From positions 1 through 42,573 of the forward strand of contig NZ_JYJG01000202.1 of assembly GCF_000955955.1 (NCBI RefSeq): a stretch of 42,573 nt of DNA, written 5' to 3'. Each line of letters starts with the position of its first letter. The stretch's first letter is position 1. Shown in pieces: positions 1-7,732 of the stretch. The translations under genes and the position numbers were made by a program. The notes under the pieces were generated by a model. It had not been told where the DNA came from. It did not search any database and saw only the letters and a list, made by a program, of their open reading frames with translations. Origin of the DNA: Lentzea aerocolonigenes (GTDB lineage: Bacteria > Actinomycetota > Actinomycetes > Mycobacteriales > Pseudonocardiaceae).

Positions 1-93
1 AAACGCGACCGAAGGTATTGCCGTCACTCACCTGCCACCGCATCGTTCCATCAGTGGTTTGGCGGGTGCGTGGGTTTGGGGCCGGTACGCCGA

Positions 94-123
94 CACGCCC
101 ACCGCTGCGGTGCGGAGGGCGTG
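94..123 (-). terminator. Possible terminator downstream of DUF305 gene
   Basis: Arms CACGCCC (94-100) and GGGCGTG (117-123) can pair around a GC-rich interior that itself folds (CACCGC/CGGTG). It lies about 30 bp past the stop of the minus-strand DUF305 gene. There is no clear T tract, so it could equally be a simple RNA-stabilising hairpin. Nothing else is visible in bases 1-151. Confidence 0.4.
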
Positions 124-151
124 TGGGTGTGAGGCTGGAAGTGTTGCGGGG

Positions 152-694
152 TCAGGCTTTCTTCTTGGCGGCGATCTGGTCGATCACTTCGGACTGCGAG
201 ACCACGATCTTGCCTGCCAGGGCCTTGGAGCCCACGTGCACCCCCTTGGACTGGGCGTCCTTGGCCATGTCGACGCCGCTGCGGAGGTGGCGGGAGAGGG
301 CGGCCAGGTAGAGGTCGTCGAACTGCTTGCCCTGAGCGGCTTTCAGGCCGCTGACGTCCTTCTCGGTCATCATGCCCGCCATCTTGTGGGTGGTGGCGGC
401 GTCGTCGCCCGGGACCTGGATGTTCCAGGAGCGCAGGTAGGTGGCCATCTGCTCGATCTCGCCCGCTTCGGCCTTGGAGATCTTGTCGGCCACGTCGATC
501 ACGAACTCGTCCTTGGAGCGTTCCAGGGCGATCTTGGAGATCTCGATGGTCTGGCGGTGGTGGGGGATCATCCTCAGCGAGAAGGTCGCATCGTCCTCGT
601 TGGCCGCTGGTCCGGCGGAGCTGTCTCCGCCGAAGGTCGAACAGCCCGTCAGTGCTAGCAGACTGAGCACGATGATGAGCAGACGCGCACGCAT
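152..694 (-). CDS. DUF305 family lipoprotein (copy 1)
   Basis: This is a 180-residue exported protein. The N-terminus is a lipoprotein signal with lipobox LTGC and C18 as the expected lipidated cysteine. The body carries two DUF305-type helical halves: one has the core MIPHHRQTIEISKIAL, and the other the weaker LYLAALSRHLRSGVDMA. The family is a ferritin-like four-helix fold. Some members, such as the cyanobacterial CopM, bind copper outside the cytoplasm, but most are uncharacterised. The start was set at 694 because the signal peptide begins there; the open frame continues upstream only as a shadow of the next gene. A second DUF305 gene lies at 2261, next to a copper-dependent polysaccharide monooxygenase. 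Family assignment is firm; the metal role is inference. Confidence 0.88.
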   Translation of the reverse strand: MRARLLIIVLSLLALTGCSTFGGDSSAGPAANEDDATFSLRMIPHHRQTIEISKIALERSKDEFVIDVADKISKAEAGEIEQMATYLRSWNIQVPGDDAATTHKMAGMMTEKDVSGLKAAQGKQFDDLYLAALSRHLRSGVDMAKDAQSKGVHVGSKALAGKIVVSQSEVIDQIAAKKKA

Positions 695-768
695 GAAGCC
701 TCCCGTCACGGTTCCCTGACGAGGCATACGGGTGGCCGATGTGTCCGGTTCAGAGAAACTTCCGGAAC

Positions 769-1254
769 CTAAGTGGTCAGGTCGCCCAGGGCTTCTACCA
801 CGCTGGCGACGACGTCCGGGTGGCCCAGCGGGAGCGGTGCCGGGATGCGGTTGTCGGGGGCTTGGTGGCTGCGGACCACGACTCGTGCGAGCGGGAAGTC
901 GACGTCCACCTCTGGATCGACGAGAAGGACGGAGCGCACCAGGTCGGAGTGCTCGCGGACGAGGTCGATCACGTCTGCTGCCAGCGGGCCGCTGGTGACC
1001 ACGTCGAGCATGGTCGAGGTGTCGTCGCGGTGCATGGTCAGGACTTTGTCCACTGTGGACTTCCAGGACGGGGCGGCTGGGACGCGCAGCCAGACGACGC
1101 GCACGGTGTCGGCCAGCGGACGCCAGGTCGCGGGGACCTCGTCGTGCGGGGCCTCTCCTGCTGGATCGATCACGAGGATCGTTGCCGTTCCGGTTGGACC
1201 GTCGGCCACGACGCCGGGGCCGGTCGCCCTGGCGGGCTGGGTGAAGTCGCGCAT
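769..1254 (-). CDS. Conserved hypothetical protein
   Basis: A 161-residue soluble protein with no signal peptide or membrane segment. It has alternating hydrophobic strands (TATILVIDPAG, VRVVWLRVPA, VRSVLLVDPE) typical of an alpha/beta Rossmann- or hydrolase-like sheet, but I see no nucleophile elbow (GxSxG) or other catalytic motif, so I give it no function. Amino-acid composition and codon use look like a real actinobacterial gene, and the opposite-strand frames here look like shadows. It is divergent from the AA10 oxygenase gene, and the shared 285-bp intergenic region contains DasR-like sites that might affect both. Confidence 0.65.
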   Translation of the reverse strand: MRDFTQPARATGPGVVADGPTGTATILVIDPAGEAPHDEVPATWRPLADTVRVVWLRVPAAPSWKSTVDKVLTMHRDDTSTMLDVVTSGPLAADVIDLVREHSDLVRSVLLVDPEVDVDFPLARVVVRSHQAPDNRIPAPLPLGHPDVVASVVEALGDLTT

Positions 1255-1397
1255 GACCTGGGCTACCCGCCGGCAGGCGGTTTTGCACGTAGTACCAGTG
1301 GTGCGATTGGTCTGGTCCCGTAACCCGATTGGCGGAGGCCAAGACCAGTTGAGTGAGTGGACTTGTTGGCACCGACCGATTTTTGGCCCACGGGCGG

Positions 1398-1413
1398 TGA
1401 TGTCTTGACCACT
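1398..1413. promoter_or_regulatory. Weak second DasR-like half-conserved site
   Basis: TGATGTCTTGACCACT matches the DasR dre consensus as I remember it (ACTGGTCTAGACCACT) at 11 of 16 positions, mainly in the right half. Its centre is 31 bp, about three helical turns, from the centre of the strong site at 1429-1444, and it covers the likely -35 TTGACC (1405-1410). A paired arrangement would resemble the direct repeats of Streptomyces chitinase promoters. On its own this match would not be convincing. Confidence 0.35.
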
Positions 1414-1428
1414 TTCTGAACCCAGGTT

Positions 1429-1444
1429 TATGGTCTAGACCACA
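1429..1444. promoter_or_regulatory. DasR-like operator (dre) over LPMO promoter
   Basis: TATGGTCTAGACCACA contains the perfect 12-bp palindrome TGGTCTAGACCA (1431-1442), the core of the dre sites bound by the GntR-family GlcNAc-responsive repressor DasR. It matches the remembered consensus at 13 of 16 positions. It overlaps a plausible -10 (TATGGT, 1429-1434) placed 18 bp after TTGACC (1405-1410), about 96 bp before the oxygenase start. A bound repressor would therefore block polymerase. No dasR gene lies in the window. Confidence 0.8.
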
Positions 1445-1539
1445 CCGAAACTTGATCGGCGAGCGATCTGGACGCTCCCGGTTCCCGCCCCTGCAACGGG
1501 GGTCTACCCCGCCTGGGAACTAGCCAAGGAGTTCGGACG

Positions 1540-2256
1540 ATGAAACTCACCCGAAAAGCGGCGCTGGTCATGGCCGCTGTCCCTGCAATCGTGTTCATCA
1601 CGCCCGTCGGTTCGGCCAGCGCGCACGGTTACGTGTCGTCGCCGCCCAGCAGGCAGGCGCAATGTGCTTCAGGAGTGGTCAAGAACTGCGGCGGTCCCGA
1701 GTGGGAGCCGCAGAGCAACGAAGGCGACAAAGGCAGGACGGACTGCTGGGGCGGAGACCGCCTGGACTTCCAGGTGCTCAACGACGACAGCAGGGGCTGG
1801 CAGGCGACCAACGTCGGCACCAGCCTGACGATGACCTGGACGTTCACCGCCCGGCACCGCACGCGTGACTACGAGTACTTCATCGGTGGCACCCGCGTCG
1901 GCTACGTCAACGGCAACAACGCGGCCCCGGTCGACCCGGTGCAGCACACCATCAACCTGAGCGGGTTCTCCGGCCGCCAGAAGCTTCGCGCGGTGTGGAA
2001 CATCGGCGACACGGTGAAGGCGTTCTACTCCTGCATGGACATCAACATCGGCGGCACCGGCGGCAACCCGACCCCACCGCCGACCACCACCAACCCGACG
2101 CCACCTCCTGTCGGTGGCACGTGGGCGCCGAACACGGCCTACGCGACCGGTGCGACGGTGACCTACGGCGGGTCGAGCTACCGGTGCCTGCAGGGCCACA
2201 CCTCGCTGACCGGCTGGGAACCGCCCAACGCGGCGTCGCTGTGGCAGAAGATCTGA
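1540..2256 (+). CDS. AA10 lytic polysaccharide monooxygenase with CBM5/12
   Basis: This secreted copper enzyme cleaves crystalline polysaccharide oxidatively, most likely chitin. Residues 1-28 are a signal peptide ending in SASA, so cleavage leaves His29 as the N-terminal residue, as the copper histidine brace requires. His106 (in ARHRT) is the expected second brace ligand and Phe162 (in AFYSC) the axial aromatic. The catalytic domain spans about 29-172, followed by a Thr/Pro linker and a C-terminal chitin-binding CBM5/12 module (about 192-238, with AYATGATVTYGGSSY). A good ribosome site, AAGGAG, lies at 1526-1531. The promoter carries a DasR-type operator, which fits a chitin-induced gene. 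A DUF305 lipoprotein gene follows after 4 bp, so the two are probably cotranscribed. Chitin rather than cellulose specificity is inferred from the CBM and the operator. Confidence 0.93.
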   Translation: MKLTRKAALVMAAVPAIVFITPVGSASAHGYVSSPPSRQAQCASGVVKNCGGPEWEPQSNEGDKGRTDCWGGDRLDFQVLNDDSRGWQATNVGTSLTMTWTFTARHRTRDYEYFIGGTRVGYVNGNNAAPVDPVQHTINLSGFSGRQKLRAVWNIGDTVKAFYSCMDINIGGTGGNPTPPPTTTNPTPPPVGGTWAPNTAYATGATVTYGGSSYRCLQGHTSLTGWEPPNAASLWQKI

Positions 2257-2260
2257 TCCG

Positions 2261-2863
2261 ATGAAGCGCCTGGTGATCGCGATTGCGGCCGCGGTCCTGG
2301 CGCTGGCGGGGTGCGGCGGAGAGGCGATCGTGCCGGAGGGCCAAGGAGCCCACGGGCACGGCGCGAACTCCGCCGCACCACCCCCGCCGGCCGCCAGCTC
2401 GAGGTTCAACGACGCGGACGTCACGTTCGTGCAGATGATGGTCGACCACCTGCAGCTCGGCATCAGCCTTTCCCAGCTGGCGATGGCGAAGGCCACGAAA
2501 CAGGAGACCAAGGACCTCGCCGGCGCGATCAACACGACTCAGCGGGAAGAGCTCTCGATGCTCAAGTCCTGGCTGAAGCTCTGGGGCAAGCCGGAGCAGG
2601 GCGGCGCGAACCTGCACGTCCAGCACGGCGGTCAGCCCCTGCTCGACGACAAGGTCATCAACGACACCAAGGAGAAGAGCGGGGCCGAGTTCGACCTCGC
2701 GTTCCTCAACCTGATGACCGGGCACCAGGGTGCCGCCGTGGAGATGGCGCTCACCGAGAAGAAGGACGGTCAGAACCCCGAGACCACGGCTTATGCCGAG
2801 CGCGTGGCCAACACGCGGCAGGGCCAGATCCAGCAGATGCTGAAGGCCATCAGCGAACCGTAG
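2261..2863 (+). CDS. DUF305 family lipoprotein (copy 2), in LPMO operon
   Basis: A 200-residue lipoprotein whose start is 4 bp after the LPMO stop, which indicates cotranscription. The signal has lipobox LAGC with Cys18. A short His/Gly-rich stretch (GQGAHGHG) and a Pro-rich tether follow, then two DUF305 halves: FVQMMVDHLQLGISL and FLNLMTGHQGAAVEMA. Met and His residues are concentrated at the positions that bind metal in copper-binding family members, although the first half has HL where HH is usual. An exported putative copper binder directly behind a copper oxygenase suggests a role in delivering or guarding copper. That role is inference; the family membership and the operon are seen directly. 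Confidence 0.88.
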   Translation: MKRLVIAIAAAVLALAGCGGEAIVPEGQGAHGHGANSAAPPPPAASSRFNDADVTFVQMMVDHLQLGISLSQLAMAKATKQETKDLAGAINTTQREELSMLKSWLKLWGKPEQGGANLHVQHGGQPLLDDKVINDTKEKSGAEFDLAFLNLMTGHQGAAVEMALTEKKDGQNPETTAYAERVANTRQGQIQQMLKAISEP

Positions 2864-2899
2864 GCATTTGGTCAGCGGTCCGGCGTTCCCTTCCCGGTC

Positions 2900-3922
2900 A
2901 TGGACGTTTTGATCTCGGGAGCGGGCATCGCCGGACCCGCGCTCGCCTACTGGCTGGCACGCTTCGGCTTCTCGCCCACGGTGGTGGAGCGCGCGCCGTC
3001 GCTGCGCCCTGGTGGTCAGGCCGTGGACTTCCGCGGCGAGGCGCACCTTTCTGTCCTGAGACGGATGGGTGTGCTCGATGCTGTGCTGGCCGCGCAAACT
3101 TCCCCGCGCGACATGGTGTTCCGCGATCCTGAGGGGCGGGAACGGTGCCGGCTGCCCGCGTGGTTCACGGGCGGCGAGGTGGAGATCCTCCGCGGCGACC
3201 TGTCCCGGTTGCTGTACGAGGCGAGCTGCTCTGACGCCGAGTACGTGTTCGGTGACTGGATCACCTCGCTGCACGACGACGGCGCCGGGGTGGACGTGAC
3301 GTTCGCGCACGGGCCGTCGCGGCGGTTCGACTTCGTGATCGGTGCCGACGGGATGCGGTCTGGCGTGCGACGGCTCGTCTTCCCGGAGTACCGGCCCAAG
3401 TTCCAGGGTTACTACTTCGCGATCTGGGACGCCGACGGTGACGACCGCGAGCTGACGTGCGCGCCGGGGGTGACGAGCGCGCCCGGCTGGCTGATGTTCA
3501 AGTCGTCGGTGCCGCCGGAGCTGATGCCCTACGAGCTGATCGCGCCGGGGATCTACTTCGACTCGATCAGCCAGGTGCGGATGCCGGCGGTGAGCTCGGG
3601 ACGGGTCACGTTGATCGGTGACGCCGGGTTCGGATCCACGTTGGGAGGCATGGGAACCGGGCTCTCGGTCGTCTCGGCCTACGTGCTGGCAGGGGAGATG
3701 GCGGCGGGCGAGGGTGCGTTCGCGCGGTACGAGGCCCTGATCGGACCGTACGCGCGCGGGTGCCAGGGAAATCCGGGGCCGCCGCTCGCGCCCGCCACCC
3801 GGCTCGGGATGTGGGCGCGCGACAGGATGTTCGGGCTGCTGCCGAAGATCCCGATGGTGGCGCGGTTCGACATGCGGGCGGCGACCGCGATCAAGCTCCC
3901 GGAGTACGCGCTAGCTCGTTGA
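2900..3922 (+). CDS. FAD-dependent monooxygenase, shortened in the middle
   Basis: A p-hydroxybenzoate-hydroxylase-fold flavoprotein. The FAD-binding GxGxxG is at the N-terminus (LISGAGIAGPALAYWLARFG), the second motif is DFVIGADGMRSGVRR, and the ribityl-binding motif is GRVTLIGDAGFG. The family acts on aromatic or polyketide substrates with NAD(P)H and oxygen; no substrate can be predicted here. At 340 residues it is some 40-60 shorter than usual. The gap lies between GWLMFKSS and IYFDSISQVRM, where relatives have about 30-45 more residues of the substrate domain. The frame stays open throughout, so this is an in-frame loss, and activity is uncertain. It overlaps the end of the convergent SARP gene by 12 bp. 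Confidence 0.85.
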   Translation: MDVLISGAGIAGPALAYWLARFGFSPTVVERAPSLRPGGQAVDFRGEAHLSVLRRMGVLDAVLAAQTSPRDMVFRDPEGRERCRLPAWFTGGEVEILRGDLSRLLYEASCSDAEYVFGDWITSLHDDGAGVDVTFAHGPSRRFDFVIGADGMRSGVRRLVFPEYRPKFQGYYFAIWDADGDDRELTCAPGVTSAPGWLMFKSSVPPELMPYELIAPGIYFDSISQVRMPAVSSGRVTLIGDAGFGSTLGGMGTGLSVVSAYVLAGEMAAGEGAFARYEALIGPYARGCQGNPGPPLAPATRLGMWARDRMFGLLPKIPMVARFDMRAATAIKLPEYALAR

Positions 3923-6505
3923 CGACCGCAGTTCCTCCAGCGCGGCCTCGACCTGGCGCTTGGCCGCGTTGTGCATCCACCCGAACCCCAGCTCCAGCTG
4001 CGCCTCGCCCAACAGCTGTTCGGCCTTGGCCAGATCACCCCTGCGCTGGGCGATCTTGGCCAGGCCTGCGTTCGCGAGTGCCCTGGTCGCGGCCAGACCG
4101 GCCTGCGTCGCCATCTCCAACGCCCGCAGGTAGTCGCGCTCGGCCTCGTCCACGTCGATGTCGAGCAACCGGTCCGCACGCCGTCCCCGAAGTTCGGCGA
4201 GCTCTTCCTTGGCGCCCAGCTCACCCATGGCGCGCAGTGCGTCGTCGGTCAGCGCCAGTGCCTCGCGCGGGTCGTCGGTGAGGTTGGCCAGCACGTCCAT
4301 GACCTGGGCCGCGCCCCAGCGTTCGCCCAGGTCCTGGAACTGCTCGAGCGCCTTGCGGGCACACGCGATCGCGGTCGCCCTGTCGCCGTTCTCGACAAAG
4401 CCGGTGTAGGAGTTGCTGAAGCCGATCAGGCCCTGGATCCACGGGTCGTCGCTGCGTTCGACCTCGTCCTGCAGTTCGGTGCGCGGGGCGCCGGGGTCGG
4501 GCGGGCCGCTGAGCATCGCCCACGCGATCAGCACGAACGGCTGCTTGATCGGGCCGCTCAAGCCCTGCAACACGTTCTGCACGCGTTCCGGGGCGGCCAG
4601 AGCCAGCAGAATCGCGTACTCCTCTGTGGACTGCTCAGGTAGTTGGGTGTGGAGTTTCTGGGCCAGGCCTTGGACTTCCGTGCGGCTGCCCTTCACGTAC
4701 CAGTACCAGGACAGCTCGGCGACCAGCTGCAGCGCCAACTGCGGGTCGTGGTCGGTCGCCCACTCGACGGCTTGCAGGCAGTTCGCGTGCTCCGCGGTAA
4801 GACGGGCGAACCACCGCACCTGGTCGCGCCCGCGCAGCTCCGGATCCGCGCGCCGGGCCAGATCCAGGAAGTACCGGGCGTGCTCGGCGTCGACGCGCTT
4901 GTGCTGCGAGCAGAACTCGCGGATGGTCGCCAGCATGCGGTAGCGGCCGTCGGTGGCGTCCACCAAAGACTTGTCCACCAACGCTTCCAGCACCTCGAGG
5001 TCGTGCCGGCAGACCTGTTCGACCGCTTCGAGCGTCGCCCCGCCGCTGAAGGTCGCGATGGATGCCGCCAGGTCGCGCTCGTCGGAGTCGAGCAGGTCCC
5101 AGCTCCACTCCACGACCGCGCGCAGGGTCTGATGGCGCGGTGCGGCGGCGCGGTTTCCCTTGATGAGCAAGCGGAAGCGGTCACCCAGCCGGGCGGAGAT
5201 CTCCTCGGTCGTCAACGTCCGGGTGCGCGCCGCGGCCAGTTCGATCGCGAGCGGCAGGCCGTCGAGCTCGCGGCAGATGTCGACGGTGTGCTGGTCCTGC
5301 ACGAACGCCGGGTTGACGAGCCGCGCGCGGTCGACGAACAACGCGACGCTCTGCTCGGGCTTCAGCGGCGGCACCGGGCACAGCATCTCGCCGGTGATGC
5401 CGAGCGCCTCCCGGCTCGTGGCCAGGATCCGCAGCGACGGGCACGTGCTCAGCAGGTGCTGCGCCAGCTGGGCGGCCTGGACGATCACGTGCTCGCAGTT
5501 GTCCAGGATCAGCAACGTGTCACGCTCGCGCAGCGCCAGCGTGAGCCGATCTTCCGGCGCCAGCACGGTTTCCTTGAGCCCCAACGCCTGCAGCGTCGCC
5601 GCCGAGACGTCCTTCACCGGCGCCAGATCCACGAAGATCGCGTCCGGGCCGGCGCTCTGCAGGGCGAGCCGCGTCTTGCCCGCGCCACCAGGCCCTGTCA
5701 GCGTGATCAGCCGCGACGTCATCGACTCGAGCCGCCGCAGTTCGTCTTGCCTGCCAACGAAACTGGTGAGCTGCGCCGGGAGCTCGCGATGGTTCTGGCC
5801 GCGCAGGATCTGCAGGTGGATCGCCCGCAACTCCGGCGAGGGGTCGGTGCCCAGCTCGTCGGCCAGCAGCGCCCGCGCGTCCTCGAACGCCTGCAACGCC
5901 TCGGCTTGGCGGCCGTGCTGGTTCAACGCCTGCATCAGGTATCCGCGCAGCCGTTCGTCCAACGGGTGCTGCTGGACCAGGTCCGCGATCTCCTGCACGT
6001 CGGCCTTGCCGAGCCGGATCCGCGCGGCGATCAACGCGCTCGTGGCGGCCGACCGCTGCTGCTCGAGCCTCGTGGCGTGATCGGCCGCGTCGATGTCGGC
6101 GAGCGCAGGACCACGCCACAGCTGAAGTGCTTCGGACAAAAGGGATTCCGCACCCTGTGAATCACCGTGCTCCAACGCTCGCTGGCCTTCCGCGGCCAGC
6201 GAAGCGAACCGTTGGGCGTCAACGTGATCCGGCGCCAGGGCCAGCCGGTAGCCAGCTGGGTGGAACTCGATGAGCGAGGCGTCCCCGAGCGCCCGGCGCA
6301 GGCGGGACACCTGGCCCTGCAACGCGTTGGCGGCGTCGGACGGCGGTTCCGAGCCGTAGAGCTCGTCGATCAACCGGTCGAGCAGGACGATTTCGCCCAC
6401 CCGCAACGCCAGCATCGCGAGGAGGGTGCGCGGACGCGGCCCACCCACCGCGATCTTGCCGTCCGGGGAGTGCGCCTCAACGGGCCCGAGAATGCCGATG
6501 TGCAC
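3911..6505 (-). CDS. AfsR/SARP-type transcriptional regulator (BTAD-NB-ARC-TPR)
   Basis: An 864-residue regulator. The N-terminus is an OmpR-like winged helix (VHIGILGPVEAH onward, about 1-90) followed by the bacterial transcriptional activation domain (about 95-240). An AAA/NB-ARC ATPase comes next with Walker A GPGGAGKT near residue 270 and the Walker B-type strand TLLILDNCEH. The remainder is helical TPR-like. Members activate secondary-metabolite or stress genes, with the ATPase and TPR parts gating DNA binding. I chose the GTG at 6505, which begins at the canonical VxIGILG and leaves 4 bp after the upstream AraC gene; a start at 6547 would overlap that gene. It is probably cotranscribed with the AraC gene. 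No biosynthetic cluster lies beside it, so its target is unknown. Confidence 0.92.
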   Translation of the reverse strand: MHIGILGPVEAHSPDGKIAVGGPRPRTLLAMLALRVGEIVLLDRLIDELYGSEPPSDAANALQGQVSRLRRALGDASLIEFHPAGYRLALAPDHVDAQRFASLAAEGQRALEHGDSQGAESLLSEALQLWRGPALADIDAADHATRLEQQRSAATSALIAARIRLGKADVQEIADLVQQHPLDERLRGYLMQALNQHGRQAEALQAFEDARALLADELGTDPSPELRAIHLQILRGQNHRELPAQLTSFVGRQDELRRLESMTSRLITLTGPGGAGKTRLALQSAGPDAIFVDLAPVKDVSAATLQALGLKETVLAPEDRLTLALRERDTLLILDNCEHVIVQAAQLAQHLLSTCPSLRILATSREALGITGEMLCPVPPLKPEQSVALFVDRARLVNPAFVQDQHTVDICRELDGLPLAIELAAARTRTLTTEEISARLGDRFRLLIKGNRAAAPRHQTLRAVVEWSWDLLDSDERDLAASIATFSGGATLEAVEQVCRHDLEVLEALVDKSLVDATDGRYRMLATIREFCSQHKRVDAEHARYFLDLARRADPELRGRDQVRWFARLTAEHANCLQAVEWATDHDPQLALQLVAELSWYWYVKGSRTEVQGLAQKLHTQLPEQSTEEYAILLALAAPERVQNVLQGLSGPIKQPFVLIAWAMLSGPPDPGAPRTELQDEVERSDDPWIQGLIGFSNSYTGFVENGDRATAIACARKALEQFQDLGERWGAAQVMDVLANLTDDPREALALTDDALRAMGELGAKEELAELRGRRADRLLDIDVDEAERDYLRALEMATQAGLAATRALANAGLAKIAQRRGDLAKAEQLLGEAQLELGFGWMHNAAKRQVEAALEELRSSTS

Positions 6506-6509
6506 GGTG

Positions 6510-7271
6510 TCAGCGTACGAAGCGGCCGGGGCTCGTACCCAGGACACGGCGAAAATGGCGGGTGAGATGGGACTGGTCGTGGAATCCGGCCATCACCGCG
6601 ACCTCAGCCGCGCCGTGCCCGTCCAGCAGGTAGCCGCGGGCGAGATCCACCCGGCGTCCGGTCAGGTACCGGTGCGGCGGCAGCCCGAACCGCTTGCTGA
6701 ACGCCCTCACCAGGTGCGTCGGGCTGGTCTGCAGCTCCGCGGCCGCCTGGGCGAGCGTGATCCCCGCAGGCACCGAGGCGTCCAACAGGTCCCGCAACCG
6801 GTCCGCGAGCGTCGGATCGGCGTACACGGCGGCGGTCGTGCCTTCGAAGTGGTGCGTGAGCCGTTCGGCGATCAGCGCGAGCCGGCTGGAGGCTTCGAGC
6901 GGGTCGTCCAGCGCCAGGTGCAGCTGGTGCACCCGCTGCCGCAGCACCGGGTCGACCAGCATCGGGGTGTCGACGGCCTTGCCGATCAGCTCGTCCGGCA
7001 GCACCGAGTCGTCCAAGTACAGCACGCGCTTTCGGAAGCCGGTCGGAACCGCTGACCGCCCGTCGTGTGTCACGTGCGGCGGCAACAGCGTGACGCCCGA
7101 GACGAGCGCGCCGTGCTCGTGACGGTCCAGTTCGTACCGCACGGCACCGTCGTCGAGCAGCATCAACGTCCACGCGTCGTGTGTGTGCGCCGGGTACGCG
7201 TGCGTGGTGAAGTGGGCGTGGAAGACCTCTTTGATCCCGTCCACCGCCGGCTTCCAAGCGGTGCTGCTCAT
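6510..7271 (-). CDS. AraC family transcriptional regulator
   Basis: A 253-residue regulator with an N-terminal AraC-type cupin sensor (THAYPAHTHDAWTLMLLDDGAV) and a C-terminal double helix-turn-helix. The first helix-turn-helix contains ITLAQAAAELQTSPTHLVRA and the second AAEVAVMAGFHDQSHLTRHF, ending in the typical GTSPGRFVR. The start ATG at 7271 gives the usual family length; the frame runs on upstream but without family features. It is divergent, by 49 bp, from a DUF2000 gene, a common pairing in actinobacteria, and the regulator probably controls that neighbour. The SARP gene follows 4 bp downstream on the same strand. Confidence 0.9.
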   Translation of the reverse strand: MSSTAWKPAVDGIKEVFHAHFTTHAYPAHTHDAWTLMLLDDGAVRYELDRHEHGALVSGVTLLPPHVTHDGRSAVPTGFRKRVLYLDDSVLPDELIGKAVDTPMLVDPVLRQRVHQLHLALDDPLEASSRLALIAERLTHHFEGTTAAVYADPTLADRLRDLLDASVPAGITLAQAAAELQTSPTHLVRAFSKRFGLPPHRYLTGRRVDLARGYLLDGHGAAEVAVMAGFHDQSHLTRHFRRVLGTSPGRFVR

Positions 7272-7320
7272 GTCAAAAACGTACAAGACGCCAGGCCAGG
7301 ACGCCCGTGACAGTGGTGCC

Positions 7321-7719
7321 ATGTTCGACACCAAGATCGCTGTGCTGCTGCGGGACGACCTGGCCGGCTGGCAGGCGCTGAACGTCGCCGCCTTCCTCGT
7401 CAGCGGGCTGCCACAGGAGCTGAAAGGCGAGCCGTACGTCGACGCCGACGACGTCACCTATCTGCCGATGTTCGGCCAGCCCGTAGTGGTTCTTCAGGGC
7501 GACAAAGACCTGCTCACCAAGGCCCACGAGCGTGCCCTGAGCCGTAACCAGCAAATGGCCGTCTTCACCGCGGACCTGTTCGCGACGGGCAACGACGAGG
7601 ACAACCGCGCGGCCGTCCGCAAGGTGCACACGCAGGACCTCGACCTGGTCGGGATCGCCGTCCACGGCCAGAAGAACGCGGTCGACAAGATCTTCAAGGG
7701 AGCGCGCATGCATCCGTGA
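7321..7719 (+). CDS. DUF2000 family protein
   Basis: A 132-residue cytoplasmic protein of the DUF2000 family (MFDTKIAVLLRDDLAGWQALNVAAFLVSG at the N-terminus is typical). Its fold is related to peptidyl-tRNA hydrolase 2, but the biochemical role is unknown. The start is the ATG at 7321; the open frame upstream of it lies over the AraC promoter and N-terminus. It is divergently paired with an AraC-type regulator, and a sigma factor gene begins 13 bp after its stop. The AraC protein probably controls it; no inducer can be named. Confidence 0.85.
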   Translation: MFDTKIAVLLRDDLAGWQALNVAAFLVSGLPQELKGEPYVDADDVTYLPMFGQPVVVLQGDKDLLTKAHERALSRNQQMAVFTADLFATGNDEDNRAAVRKVHTQDLDLVGIAVHGQKNAVDKIFKGARMHP

Positions 7720-7732
7720 TTGACTTTGAATC

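Noticed and set aside
1306..1321. Third DasR-like site (ATTGGTCTGGTCCCGT)
   Set aside because: It matches about 11 of 16 positions but lacks palindromic symmetry, and it lies away from the LPMO promoter; likely chance.
152..1372. 406-aa open frame spanning two minus-strand genes
   Set aside because: Only its last 180 codons have protein-like composition (DUF305 lipoprotein); the upstream part is a low-complexity Arg/Pro shadow of the 769-1254 gene.
4643..6160. 505-aa plus-strand frame
   Set aside because: It is antisense to the AfsR-like gene, rich in Arg/Gln/Val with no domain signatures; a high-GC shadow.
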